Source of the DNA: Microcaldota archaeon
GTDB lineage: Archaea; Micrarchaeota; Micrarchaeia; Micrarchaeales; CABMGC01
Assembly: GCA_021835105.1 (NCBI GenBank)
Contig: JAKBQS010000033.1
Location: 1-9,234 of the forward strand
DNA length: 9,234 nucleotides
Direction: 5' to 3'
In this document: one piece after another, positions 1 to 5,648 of the stretch
Layout: every line of letters starts with the position of its first letter
How positions within the stretch are numbered: position 1 is the stretch's first letter
The notes under the pieces: model-generated
Seen by the model: the letters and a program-made list of their open reading frames with translations, nothing else
Databases searched by the model: none
Told to the model about the DNA's origin: nothing
Made by a program: the position numbers and the translations under genes

Positions 1-29
1 TTTCTATGAAGTAAGTTACTTCATAGAAA
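1..29. repeat. Perfect 29-base palindrome at the window edge
   Basis: Bases 1-14 are the exact reverse complement of bases 16-29, around a single G at 15. The right arm (16-29) encodes the normal AsnRS residues leading into motif 1. The left arm is its mirror copy and replaces what should be the next coding sequence. This is what a fold-back chimera or a mis-assembled contig end looks like. A natural hairpin in the middle of asnS would break an essential gene. Confidence 0.85.
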
Positions 30-472
30 CCCTGCGAGTCGAGGAATCTGCGCGTGTACCTGAATAGGTATGAGCGTGCCATCATTATTGCAGTCATCCT
101 CTGGCTTCTAAGCCATAAATGCCTCTTGTCAAGCAGCAGCTCTGTACTTTGATATTCGGTAATTGGAAATGGCTCTGCGATTCCTACAACTTCCATCTTT
201 GATGCTTTTATTTCGTATCCCGTCGGGGCGCGTTTGTCCATGTTAAGCGTTCCTCCGGTTATGACACTTGATTCTATGGTTGCCTGCTGTGCTGCGTTCC
301 ATGAAGCAGCATCTACAGTGTCTTTCTTCACTGCCACCTGAATGATGCCGGTCCTGTCACGCACTACCAGAAATATTATGCCTCCGCTCTCTCGCTTCCT
401 GTGCACCCAGCCTCTGATCGTTACAGAGGATCCTTCCTTGGTCGCATCGGATATGCGTATATAAGATGCCAA
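1..472 (-). CDS. asnS: Asparaginyl-tRNA synthetase, N-terminal part (cut by window edge)
   Basis: This class IIb synthetase charges tRNA-Asn with asparagine in the cytoplasm. About 157 codons are visible. Residues 15-105 form the OB-fold anticodon-binding domain, with VTIRGWVHRKR, a GGIIFLVVRDRTGIIQ strand pair and RAPTGYEI, as in archaeal AsnRS. The linker and start of the catalytic domain follow: ELLLDKRHLWLRS, typical of AsnRS/AspRS, then the helix leading into motif 1 (RRFLDSQGFYEV). The only in-frame start candidate before the OB fold is TTG at 472, since a TAA lies 10 codons upstream and the first ATG falls inside the domain. A BRE/TATA-like element sits about 54 bases upstream. The last residues (TYFIE) come from the edge palindrome and lack the motif 1 proline, so the true protein probably departs after GFYEV. 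AsnRS is preferred over AspRS because of the ELLLD-RHLWLRS form; I am fairly sure of this. Confidence 0.9.
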   Translation of the reverse strand, partial: MASYIRISDATKEGSSVTIRGWVHRKRESGGIIFLVVRDRTGIIQVAVKKDTVDAASWNAAQQATIESSVITGGTLNMDKRAPTGYEIKASKMEVVGIAEPFPITEYQSTELLLDKRHLWLRSQRMTAIMMARSYLFRYTRRFLDSQGFYEVTYFIE

Positions 473-520
473 TAGACCACTTGCAGAACTAGCATATTCT
501 TATTGGTAATTGTATTGCTT

Positions 521-538
521 GATTTATATTCTTTTCTT
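521..538 (-). promoter_or_regulatory. Archaeal BRE/TATA promoter of asnS
   Basis: Read leftward, a purine-rich BRE-like AAGAAAAG (538-531) is joined directly to a TATA-like AATATAAA (530-523). Initiation about 25 bases downstream would fall near 500, giving a leader of roughly 28 bases before the TTG start at 472. Spacing and sequence fit the usual archaeal pattern. The start site is inferred. Confidence 0.6.
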
Positions 539-607
539 AGCGCAGCACTTCTGTAGCCCTTGCCCTTCTCCACGGGTTTTCAAGAGGGTTTAATGTATGG
601 CTAATGG

Positions 608-616
608 TTATTAATA
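608..616 (+). promoter_or_regulatory. Probable TATA box of the Lrp-family gene
   Basis: TTATTAATA is centred about 25 bases before the ATG at 637, so the transcript would be leaderless or nearly so. No Shine-Dalgarno sequence precedes that ATG, which agrees. The upstream BRE is weak, so the exact element is uncertain. Confidence 0.4.
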
Positions 617-636
617 CCAAAATGTAAATCATAATT

Positions 637-1068
637 ATGGATGATACAGATTACAAGATACTTTTTGCAGTGAACTCAGGTGTAGTCAGATATACATCGC
701 TTGCAAAGAAACTTGGCATACCGGTATCCACAGTCCACTTCAGGATGAAGAAGCTTGAGAAGTCAAAAGTCATACGCCGGTACGTAGGCGACATAGACTG
801 GGCTGCGTGCGGATTCCCAATAATATCGTATGTTTTCGTGAATATAGATGTGGATCTTCTGAAGAAGATGAGGAAGACGCAAGAGATGTTACTGAAGGAA
901 CTTCTCGGATTGGCATATGTTGTAGAGGGGCACGTGATTACAGGAGAAGCGGACATACTTCTCAAGATAATATCAAGGGATACTGGACAGCTTAAGGACA
1001 TACTTCTCAACCATATAGATTCGAAAGACGGGGTTGTTAAGACAAAGACTGCAATAGTCTTGGAGTAA
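637..1068 (+). CDS. Lrp/AsnC-family transcriptional regulator
   Basis: This is a DNA-binding regulator of the feast/famine family; such proteins form dimers or octamers and often sense amino acids. Its 143 residues match the normal family length. Residues 1-50 form the winged helix-turn-helix: MDDTDYKIL, SLAKKLGIPVSTVHFRMKKLE as helix-turn-recognition helix, then the wing VIRRYVGDID. Residues 60-143 form the AsnC ligand-binding (RAM) domain, with strands ISYVFVNIDV and YVVEGHVITGEADILLKI; the G-x-x-D-hhhh pattern is a family hallmark. The ATG lies about 25 bases after a TATA-like element and has no Shine-Dalgarno, suggesting a leaderless mRNA. The stop TAA touches the GTG of the next gene, so both are one transcript. 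Lrp proteins often autoregulate. The ligand and targets cannot be read from the sequence. Confidence 0.88.
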   Translation: MDDTDYKILFAVNSGVVRYTSLAKKLGIPVSTVHFRMKKLEKSKVIRRYVGDIDWAACGFPIISYVFVNIDVDLLKKMRKTQEMLLKELLGLAYVVEGHVITGEADILLKIISRDTGQLKDILLNHIDSKDGVVKTKTAIVLE

Positions 1069-1659
1069 GTGTTCTGCATGGAAAAAAACGACTGCGATCT
1101 TGCCAAGAAATATAACATGGTCTATCTTGAGATATTGATGAAGTATAAAGATTACATAGAGGAAAAGGAAGCAATATACGTATCGCAGCTGCCTGAATTC
1201 GTATCGCCAAAGGACCAGAATGTTGGTGCTGTGGTGATGGAGCTGCTTAGGTCCTTTGGCTCGTATGAGCCGTCAAAAGACCTTGCTGATGGAGCGGCAA
1301 AGGCATGGTCTTATGTGAATGAGAACATAGACACTATTTCCATACCGCTTGATTTTTGGCAGTCGCCGGAAGAGACACTTAAGCACATGGCTGGTGACCT
1401 TCTTGACAAAGCAGTACTTTTATGCAGCATGATAATAGCAATGGGAAGCGCTGACGCGAAGGTGGTGATATGCGTAAAGCCTGGAAAGACCAGCGCGAAT
1501 GTTTATTTTGGGTGGAATGGGGGAATAATCTCGCTTGATCTGGAGATGGGACCGAAAGCGTATGCTGACAGGGATGAACTTCTCGCAGATATAGGAATAG
1601 GGGAAGAAGGGACTACTGCGTACGAATTCGATGATAAGGTTTACTCAGATCTTTCCTAG
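1069..1659 (+). CDS. Transglutaminase-fold protein lacking catalytic Cys/His
   Basis: Up to 196 residues, with no signal peptide or membrane segment. Residues 77-135 resemble the core of archaeal/bacterial transglutaminase-like proteases: AWSYVNENID, then DFWQSPEETL, then MAGDLLDKAVLLCSMIIAMG. In active members the corresponding stretch is G-D-C-x-D-K, with the nucleophile Cys; here it is G109-D110-L111-L112-D113-K114. The catalytic His is expected in an HAWVEV-like strand, but the matching segment reads SANVYFG (142-148), so Ser stands there. The final Asp strand (ISLDLEMG, D157) is kept. I infer a non-catalytic binding or scaffold protein. GTG at 1069 follows GGAG (1062-1065) by 3 bases, and ATG at 1078 follows it by 12, so the start is unsettled. 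It is co-transcribed with the Lrp-type gene. Its last 15 bases overlap the convergent small gene. The family assignment rests on motif recall only. Confidence 0.65.
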   Translation: MFCMEKNDCDLAKKYNMVYLEILMKYKDYIEEKEAIYVSQLPEFVSPKDQNVGAVVMELLRSFGSYEPSKDLADGAAKAWSYVNENIDTISIPLDFWQSPEETLKHMAGDLLDKAVLLCSMIIAMGSADAKVVICVKPGKTSANVYFGWNGGIISLDLEMGPKAYADRDELLADIGIGEEGTTAYEFDDKVYSDLS

Positions 1660-1773
1660 CTTTCTGGCTCTCTTGAGCTTGGCCCTTGCTACCCGCTTCA
1701 GTATCCGCTTTCCATTTATCTTCCTGTGCGTACGCCCTACCCTTCTTTTCTTCTTTCCGACTGTTTTTTGCAT
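1645..1773 (-). CDS. Very basic 42-residue protein, ribosomal-protein-like
   Basis: This small gene encodes 42 residues, of which 11 are Lys, 9 Arg and 1 His, with no Asp or Glu at all. It starts MQKTVGKKKRRVGRTHRK and ends RAKLKRARKLGKI. A TAA codon lies immediately before the ATG, so this start is fixed unless a non-standard one is used. A strong BRE/TATA box lies about 45-59 bases upstream, inside the end of fen1, which predicts a leader of about 23 bases. The composition is that of small ribosomal proteins or other RNA/DNA-binding peptides. I could not match it to L39e, L41e, S30e or L34, and no function is claimed beyond likely nucleic-acid binding. It follows fen1 by 33 bases on the same strand and overlaps the end of the convergent transglutaminase-fold gene by 15 bases. 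A random reading of the opposite strand would be unlikely to be so uniformly basic, and the promoter supports a real gene. Confidence 0.6.
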   Translation of the reverse strand: MQKTVGKKKRRVGRTHRKINGKRILKRVARAKLKRARKLGKI

Positions 1774-1806
1774 TTAATCGCCACATACCTGATTGTAAGT
1801 TTCTAT

Positions 1807-2865
1807 TTACAGCCAGCTATTTATACCTTTTTGTTTTCGCGATGCACCTGCAGATGAGAGCGTATCCGCTATCTTTGATACCCTGTCTTCCATAAACCCG
1901 TGCTTATCACACATGAAAGATACCAGGCCTTCCTTGTCGACCGAGAAAGATGAGCATATTTCTGAGAACCTTGCCGCACTTATCTCCTCTACGTCAGGAT
2001 TTGTAAATATGTGTTCAATCTCAATAGGATCCGTCTCGAAGCTGTACCCGTATTTTTCCCGTACTAGTGATACCACTTCGTCCAGGCTCTTGCACGAGCT
2101 TGCTATCTTAAGCGCTGTTTTTGGCCCTACCTTGCTTACTCCCTGATTGAAATCCGTGCCTACAAGCATGCCCAGCCATATAAGCTGGTTCAGCGTTATG
2201 CCAAGCTTTCCAAGCAGTTCCTTGAGCTCTATGCGCTCTATTGAGACATCTACATAGACATTCTTCCTTGGCAGTTTTCTTCTTCCTGTAAGCGTCAGGT
2301 TTCTTATTACTACCTCAGCCCCGAAAAGGAACGAATCGTAATCCTGGCTTGCGCTCGCATCCGCGAGGCCCGCCCTTGAGAGCTGTGCCGCCTGTGCCTC
2401 CCCTTCGCCTGGTGCCTGTATGAATGGCACGCCCATCAGCCTTAGGAGCTCCTTTGAGCTGCCTATCACATACTCGTTTATTGAGGTGCTTGCCATTGCA
2501 TGCATTCTCGCCTCTTCGAGCAGACCCTCAGATTTTGACTTTTCCCATGCCTCAAGGGCCACTCTTCTTCTGCTCATCCTCGCTTCGAGAGTCTTTCTCT
2601 TCGCTGTAGGAGGTATACCATCAAAGACGAAGATAGGCTTTGCACCATTTTCTATGAGCCGCGATGTCCTGTACAAGAGGCCTGATAGATGGCTTGTTAT
2701 CCTGTTATCCTTGTCGGTAAGCGGTGTTCCGTCAGGTTGCCTTATTATCGAAAGGAACTGATATATGGTATTGAATGCGTCTATCGCTATGGTCTTCCCG
2801 CTCAGCTCATCGATGCTTATCCTGGATTTTGCTTCGGATACGAGCTTGCCTATATCGACTGCCAC
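1807..2865 (-). CDS. fen: Flap endonuclease 1 (FEN1/XPG family)
   Basis: FEN1 cuts 5' flaps during Okazaki fragment maturation and long-patch repair, working with PCNA. The 352 residues are of normal length. The N-terminal XPG domain holds AIDAFNTIYQFLS (D29) and FVFDG (D82). The internal XPG domain holds GEGEAQAA (E154, E156), SQDYDS (D175, D177) and GTDFN (D238), so the expected metal-binding acidic residues are all present. A helix-hairpin-helix follows (GVSKVGPKTALKI). The C-terminus QKGINSWL (345-352) fits a PCNA-interacting box, ending in Trp-Leu rather than the more usual paired aromatics. The start codon is GTG, one base after the mbf1 stop, with GAGGGT in the end of mbf1 as a likely ribosome-binding site, so expression is probably coupled to mbf1. 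The N-terminus (MAVDIGKLV) is typical of archaeal FEN1 and supports this start. Confidence 0.96.
   Translation of the reverse strand: MAVDIGKLVSEAKSRISIDELSGKTIAIDAFNTIYQFLSIIRQPDGTPLTDKDNRITSHLSGLLYRTSRLIENGAKPIFVFDGIPPTAKRKTLEARMSRRRVALEAWEKSKSEGLLEEARMHAMASTSINEYVIGSSKELLRLMGVPFIQAPGEGEAQAAQLSRAGLADASASQDYDSFLFGAEVVIRNLTLTGRRKLPRKNVYVDVSIERIELKELLGKLGITLNQLIWLGMLVGTDFNQGVSKVGPKTALKIASSCKSLDEVVSLVREKYGYSFETDPIEIEHIFTNPDVEEISAARFSEICSSFSVDKEGLVSFMCDKHGFMEDRVSKIADTLSSAGASRKQKGINSWL
1818..1832 (-). promoter_or_regulatory. Strong BRE/TATA promoter inside the 3' end of fen1
   Basis: Read leftward, AAAAAGG (BRE-like, 1832-1826) runs into TATAAATA (1825-1818), close to the archaeal consensus. It lies in the last codons of fen1 and would start transcription near 1796, about 23 bases before the ATG of the 42-codon basic protein. 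It is one of the best TATA boxes in the window. Confidence 0.6.
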
Positions 2866-2866
2866 T

Positions 2867-3331
2867 TCACTTACCCTCTTTCTTCTCTATGAAATCAGCA
2901 AGCGTAGCCTCTCTTGTTTGGGTCGTAGTAGATGCTCTCTTTACCGCAGGCTTCTTCTGGATTATCCGTATGTCCAATTCCTTCTCAAGCTTTCTTGCTA
3001 TGCTGTCTGGAGGCGTGGTCTTTTCCCATTCTATTCTTGATAGAATGCTCTCTTTTTCGTTAATCTTCTCTCCGAGCTCCTTGAGACTTATGCCCGCCGA
3101 TTCACGTGCCCTTCGTATTATGGTCCCGTATCCTTCAACTACTTCGTCCTGCTCAGAATCGCCAAAATCCCTGCGATGGGAGGCTACATGTTGAATATTT
3201 CCTCTCTTCTGCGCAGGCTTCCCGCGAGAACAATCTTCGCACACTGTCAGATGCGCGCCTTCCAGCTCTATCTCATATTCTTCCTTCATCTCCTTCCCGC
3301 AAATCTCGCAGTCAGACATGATACCAACCAT
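2867..3331 (-). CDS. MBF1-like zinc-ribbon and HTH protein
   Basis: This is an archaeal homologue of multiprotein bridging factor 1, a protein that links regulators to TBP in eukaryotes and associates with ribosomes in archaea. The 154 residues begin with a zinc ribbon (C8-x2-C11 and C31-x2-C34), the feature that separates archaeal from eukaryotic MBF1. A charged linker follows. Residues 67-125 form a Cro/C1-type HTH: YGTIIRRARESAGISLKELG, then KINEKESILSRIEWEKTTP, then IARKLEKELDI. The basic/polar tail runs to residue 154. The start is either ATG 3331, which fits a leaderless mRNA from a TATA-like element at 3352-3359, or ATG 3319 four codons later, nearer the zinc ribbon. It is the first gene of a two-gene unit with fen1 and is divergent from the M50 protease across 29 bases. 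Confidence 0.9.
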   Translation of the reverse strand: MVGIMSDCEICGKEMKEEYEIELEGAHLTVCEDCSRGKPAQKRGNIQHVASHRRDFGDSEQDEVVEGYGTIIRRARESAGISLKELGEKINEKESILSRIEWEKTTPPDSIARKLEKELDIRIIQKKPAVKRASTTTQTREATLADFIEKKEGK

Positions 3332-3360
3332 TTATTACTTTTTACCCTGTACTATTAATC
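3330..3360. promoter_or_regulatory. Compact divergent promoter between mbf1 and the M50 gene
   Basis: Only 29 bases separate the two start codons. Rightward, ATTTATTA (3330-3337) is centred about 27 bases before the ATG at 3361. Leftward, ATTAATAG (3359-3352) is centred about 25 bases before the ATG at 3331. Both spacings predict leaderless transcripts. Each TATA-like element lies at or against the start codon of the opposite gene, so initiation complexes should not fit on both at once. Neither element is a strong consensus. Confidence 0.45.
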
Positions 3361-4863
3361 ATGGATAAAACAAATAAAGGCGTATTGCGAAGAAGGGAAA
3401 CCGTCACCGCAATTACGCTGCTTGTAGTCATCATAGCGATAGTATCCATCGTATCTTTGTATTTATCCAGGGCAGGGATACTTGTCGAGTGGGGAATGGC
3501 TATAATAACTCTTGCAATAGCCGGTATGGTTATATCAAAAATCAATGGGTTTAACGGGTCTTTTGGCCTTTACCTGCTAGGCTCAAGGCACGGAACTGGA
3601 TTCGTGGATTGGCTTGCCGGAAGAAAAGATAATTTCTGGGAAGTAATGGCAGACTGGGGGCTTGCCGCAGGATTTGGCATGTTGGCTTACTTCCTCTTCA
3701 AAGGCAAGATAAGCAAGCGCATGATAGCAATCGGCATAATTTCCGACTTGGTGATTCTTTACTTTGCAGTACCTGCACTTTTCTTCTCCCTTAGGTTTAT
3801 CAATATCCCGCAGATCTCTTCCAGGCTTGGCAACATACCGATAAGTGCGACACCTTCCGAGTTCTTTGGCCTTGTGCTCGATTATGCTACGAGCACTTTC
3901 TCAATCCTCGGCGCAGTCTTTATTCTTATAGGTGGGTATTCCATGTTTTCCGTAGGGTTTCTGGCATTCGGGGCATTGGAGATACTTTATGGGATATCCA
4001 GCTTTATCTTTGTCTCCATAACAACTGCGAAGCCAAATTACGCAATTTTGAATTCGCAGATACCTGGCGCGTCACCAGTCATACCAGGGATAACCATACC
4101 GCTTATATCCGGAATAATTGCGCTTGTGATAATATTGGTTGCACATGAATTTTCTCATGGAGTTCTTTCGAGGAGAGCCAAGGTTAAACTCAAGTCGATA
4201 GGCGTTGTCCTGTTTGGCATAATACCCATGGGCGCATTCGTAGAGCCTGACGAGAAACAAGTCACCAAACTGCCAGCCATTAAGCAAAACAGGATATTTA
4301 TAGCAGGAGTCTCCTCCAACCTCATACTATCTGCCGTATTTCTGACTCTCGCCGTTCTTATGCTTCTATATGTGATGCCAACAGTTACAACAAACAGGAT
4401 AGTGGTATCAGGGGTTATATCAAATACACCTGCTAACGGAATAATAAGCAGCGGTACGGTCATATATTCATGGGATGGTCATCCGGTTGGGAATATAACG
4501 TCACTTGAGAATGCAGCAGCAGGTGATGGACCTTTCAGCCTTGTCTCGCTCTCGACCAACCTTGGCAATTATTCAATAAGGGCAAACCAGAGCGGCAAGA
4601 TAGGCGTTTACCTCTCTTCTGAAACCGCGCCTATATCTAATAGTACGGGATATGAAGCGATCTACTTTATTTATCAGCTCTTTGCGCTTTCTTTCATGCT
4701 CAATTTCTTTGTTGGGATATTCAACCTTCTCCCTGCGCCATTTTTCGACGCGTGGAGAATATACAGCATAAACGTGAAGAACAAGAACCTGATAAAGTAC
4801 CTTTCGGCAATAGTTATAGTTTCCATTATACTTAATATTCTCCCGTGGCTCTGGACTATTTAG
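3361..4863 (+). CDS. M50 site-2-protease-like membrane metalloprotease
   Basis: This is a zinc metalloprotease that cleaves substrates within the membrane (regulated intramembrane proteolysis). The 500 residues include about ten hydrophobic segments, near 17-35, 44-59, 98-113, 120-145, 168-191, 195-222, 244-264, 278-292, 311-338, 433-457 and 479-498. The zinc site is AHEFSHG (H262, E263, H266) inside a membrane segment. The second motif is NLLPAPFFDAW (455-465), with D463 as the likely third zinc ligand; the residue after it is Ala where most family members have Gly. Between them, about 345-430 forms a soluble, polar domain in the position of the family's PDZ domain (IVVSGVISNTPANG...GTVIYSWDGHPVGNI). 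The ATG is about 27 bases from a TATA-like element with no Shine-Dalgarno, so it is probably leaderless. The N-terminal membrane region is long for the family. The substrate is unknown. Confidence 0.88.
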   Translation: MDKTNKGVLRRRETVTAITLLVVIIAIVSIVSLYLSRAGILVEWGMAIITLAIAGMVISKINGFNGSFGLYLLGSRHGTGFVDWLAGRKDNFWEVMADWGLAAGFGMLAYFLFKGKISKRMIAIGIISDLVILYFAVPALFFSLRFINIPQISSRLGNIPISATPSEFFGLVLDYATSTFSILGAVFILIGGYSMFSVGFLAFGALEILYGISSFIFVSITTAKPNYAILNSQIPGASPVIPGITIPLISGIIALVIILVAHEFSHGVLSRRAKVKLKSIGVVLFGIIPMGAFVEPDEKQVTKLPAIKQNRIFIAGVSSNLILSAVFLTLAVLMLLYVMPTVTTNRIVVSGVISNTPANGIISSGTVIYSWDGHPVGNITSLENAAAGDGPFSLVSLSTNLGNYSIRANQSGKIGVYLSSETAPISNSTGYEAIYFIYQLFALSFMLNFFVGIFNLLPAPFFDAWRIYSINVKNKNLIKYLSAIVIVSIILNILPWLWTI

Positions 4864-5037
4864 TGTAATAGCATGGCTTAATCTGGAAAGGGAAAGGCTT
4901 GGGGAGATGCATACGGCAGTAAAATTTCTTGCTGAAGCGATATGAAGCTAGACTTTAGGAAGCGGCAAGGAGGTTTGTGAATGAGCTCAAAGCAGGAGAA
5001 GTGAGGAGGTTATTGAGGGGGAAACGACCTTAGTACC

Positions 5038-5055
5038 CCACTTGGCTAACAGTGG
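5038..5055. other. Short hairpin
   Basis: CCACT (5038-5042) and AGTGG (5051-5055) are perfect complements around an 8-base loop. The stem is only 5 pairs, so chance is possible. It lies 20 bases from the stronger hairpin at 5076, and the pair may form part of a 3' untranslated structure or an RNA. Confidence 0.3.
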
Positions 5056-5075
5056 CTTCAGATAATTTATAGCTT

Positions 5076-5103
5076 GGCTTCTGCATTGCATCCGAAGCCT
5101 TTT
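5076..5103 (+). terminator. Stem-loop followed by a T-run, possible 3' end of the M50 transcript
   Basis: GGCTTC (5076-5081) pairs with GAAGCC (5094-5099), and TGC (5082-5084) can pair with GCA (5088-5090), leaving ATT as loop and TCC as a bulge. TTTT (5100-5103) follows directly. On the rightward strand this resembles an intrinsic terminator, about 210 bases after the M50 stop. Archaeal termination depends mainly on T-runs, so the stem may be a processing or stability signal. On the leftward strand it lies 34 bases after the carS stop. Confidence 0.4.
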
Positions 5104-5132
5104 CTGGAATGCACTTGCAAATAATTCTACTC

Positions 5133-5639
5133 TTACCATGGAACGTCCTTTATCTTTAACGAATGGGCTGCAGCATTTGTAGAGCGATGCAGCAGTCCTG
5201 TGAGTATTACTAGGAAGATTATCCCCCAAATGGATGGAAAACCGCCAAATGGAAGGGCAAATAACAGTGCAAATACCAGGAATGGGTATTGGTCAAGGAG
5301 CAGTGTTCTCTCCCCGGATTTCTTTCCCTGGCGCCTCTTGATGAAGCTTCCTGTGAGGTCACCGATATGTGTCCCTACACTCATTGAGATTCCTGCAAGG
5401 AATATGCCAGGTATAAAATATGAGAGCAGCAGGGCTATTGCAAATCCGGAGAGAATGCCTGATATAAGGCCGCGTATTGTCTTGTGTTTGCCGAATATGG
5501 GCTTGCCCTGGAGTTTGTGATTCATGTCTATAGGTGTGCCACCGCCGAATATCACTGGTGCCCCGTTTGAGACATAAGCGGGAAGTATGTATATTACAGG
5601 GTATATGATTATCGCGTATAATGCATCCTCGATGCCCAT
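5133..5639 (-). CDS. carS: CDP-archaeol synthase
   Basis: CarS transfers CMP from CTP to 2,3-bis-O-geranylgeranyl-sn-glycerol 1-phosphate, giving CDP-archaeol, the activated intermediate for archaeal phospholipids. It is an integral membrane enzyme. The 168 residues match the family length. The family signatures are in order: YVSNGAPVIFGGGTPID (22-38), GKPIFGKHKTIRGL (45-58), a glycine-rich membrane segment, GTHIGDLTGSFIKRRQGKKSG (89-109), RTLLLDQYPFLV (111-122), and the ending KDVPW (164-168), which is typical of CarS. Five membrane segments can be seen near 5-22, 56-75, 77-95, 117-133 and 135-151. The ATG at 5639 is 9 bases after the alaS stop, with only a weak purine-rich site before it, so it is probably the last gene of the nuclease-alaS-carS unit. 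This gene on its own marks the organism as archaeal. Confidence 0.95.
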   Translation of the reverse strand: MGIEDALYAIIIYPVIYILPAYVSNGAPVIFGGGTPIDMNHKLQGKPIFGKHKTIRGLISGILSGFAIALLLSYFIPGIFLAGISMSVGTHIGDLTGSFIKRRQGKKSGERTLLLDQYPFLVFALLFALPFGGFPSIWGIIFLVILTGLLHRSTNAAAHSLKIKDVPW

Positions 5640-5648
5640 CCATTCAGC

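Larger units (their letters stand above)
4864..5132. other. 269-base intergenic stretch with hairpins and possible gene remnants
   Basis: No intact gene was found between the convergent M50 and carS genes. Two short helical-looking open stretches lie rightward in different frames: one ends at 4945 (LGEMHTAVKFLAEAI) and one runs 4959-5033 (EAARRFVNELKAGEVRRLLR). They could be remnants of one decayed gene. Two strong Shine-Dalgarno-like motifs occur (AAGGAGGT 4967-4974 and GAGGAGGT 5003-5010); the first precedes a 7-codon ATG reading frame by 6 bases. The rightward strand is strikingly purine-rich up to about 5025. Leftward, CTATAAATTA (5073-5064) resembles a TATA box. A small RNA on either strand is possible, but no known RNA family was recognised. 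Confidence 0.35.

Noticed and set aside
421..573. Leftward 50-codon frame from GTG 573, beginning VEKGKGYRSAALRKEY, overlapping the asnS start
   Set aside because: It contains the asnS promoter, has no ribosome-binding site, and ends inside asnS in a different frame, so it is more likely chance.
541..600. G/C-rich stretch that looked like a possible tRNA or RNA remnant
   Set aside because: No T-loop sequence and no cloverleaf pairing could be drawn; it is noted only as part of the asnS/Lrp intergenic region.
651..1118. 155-codon frame opposite the Lrp-family gene
   Set aside because: It mirrors a gene with clear HTH and ligand-domain motifs, and its Ser/Phe-rich translation has no recognisable motif.
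1761..1770. T-run on the rightward strand as terminator of the Lrp unit
   Set aside because: The run (TTTTTT) lies about 100 bases beyond the stop and is explained by the Gln-Lys-Thr codons of the opposite small gene; it may still contribute, but support is weak.
1686..1895. 69-codon rightward frame opposite fen1 and the small basic gene
   Set aside because: It is antisense to the end of FEN1 and to the Lys/Arg-rich frame, whose composition and promoter are more convincing.
4987..5229. 80-codon leftward frame overlapping the end of carS
   Set aside because: Its first half lies in another frame of carS, whose KDVPW ending is well supported. The second half has no motif, and there is no start signal after the carS stop.
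5359..5643. 94-codon leftward frame starting just before carS
   Set aside because: It is a shadow frame of carS. The carS frame carries every family motif.
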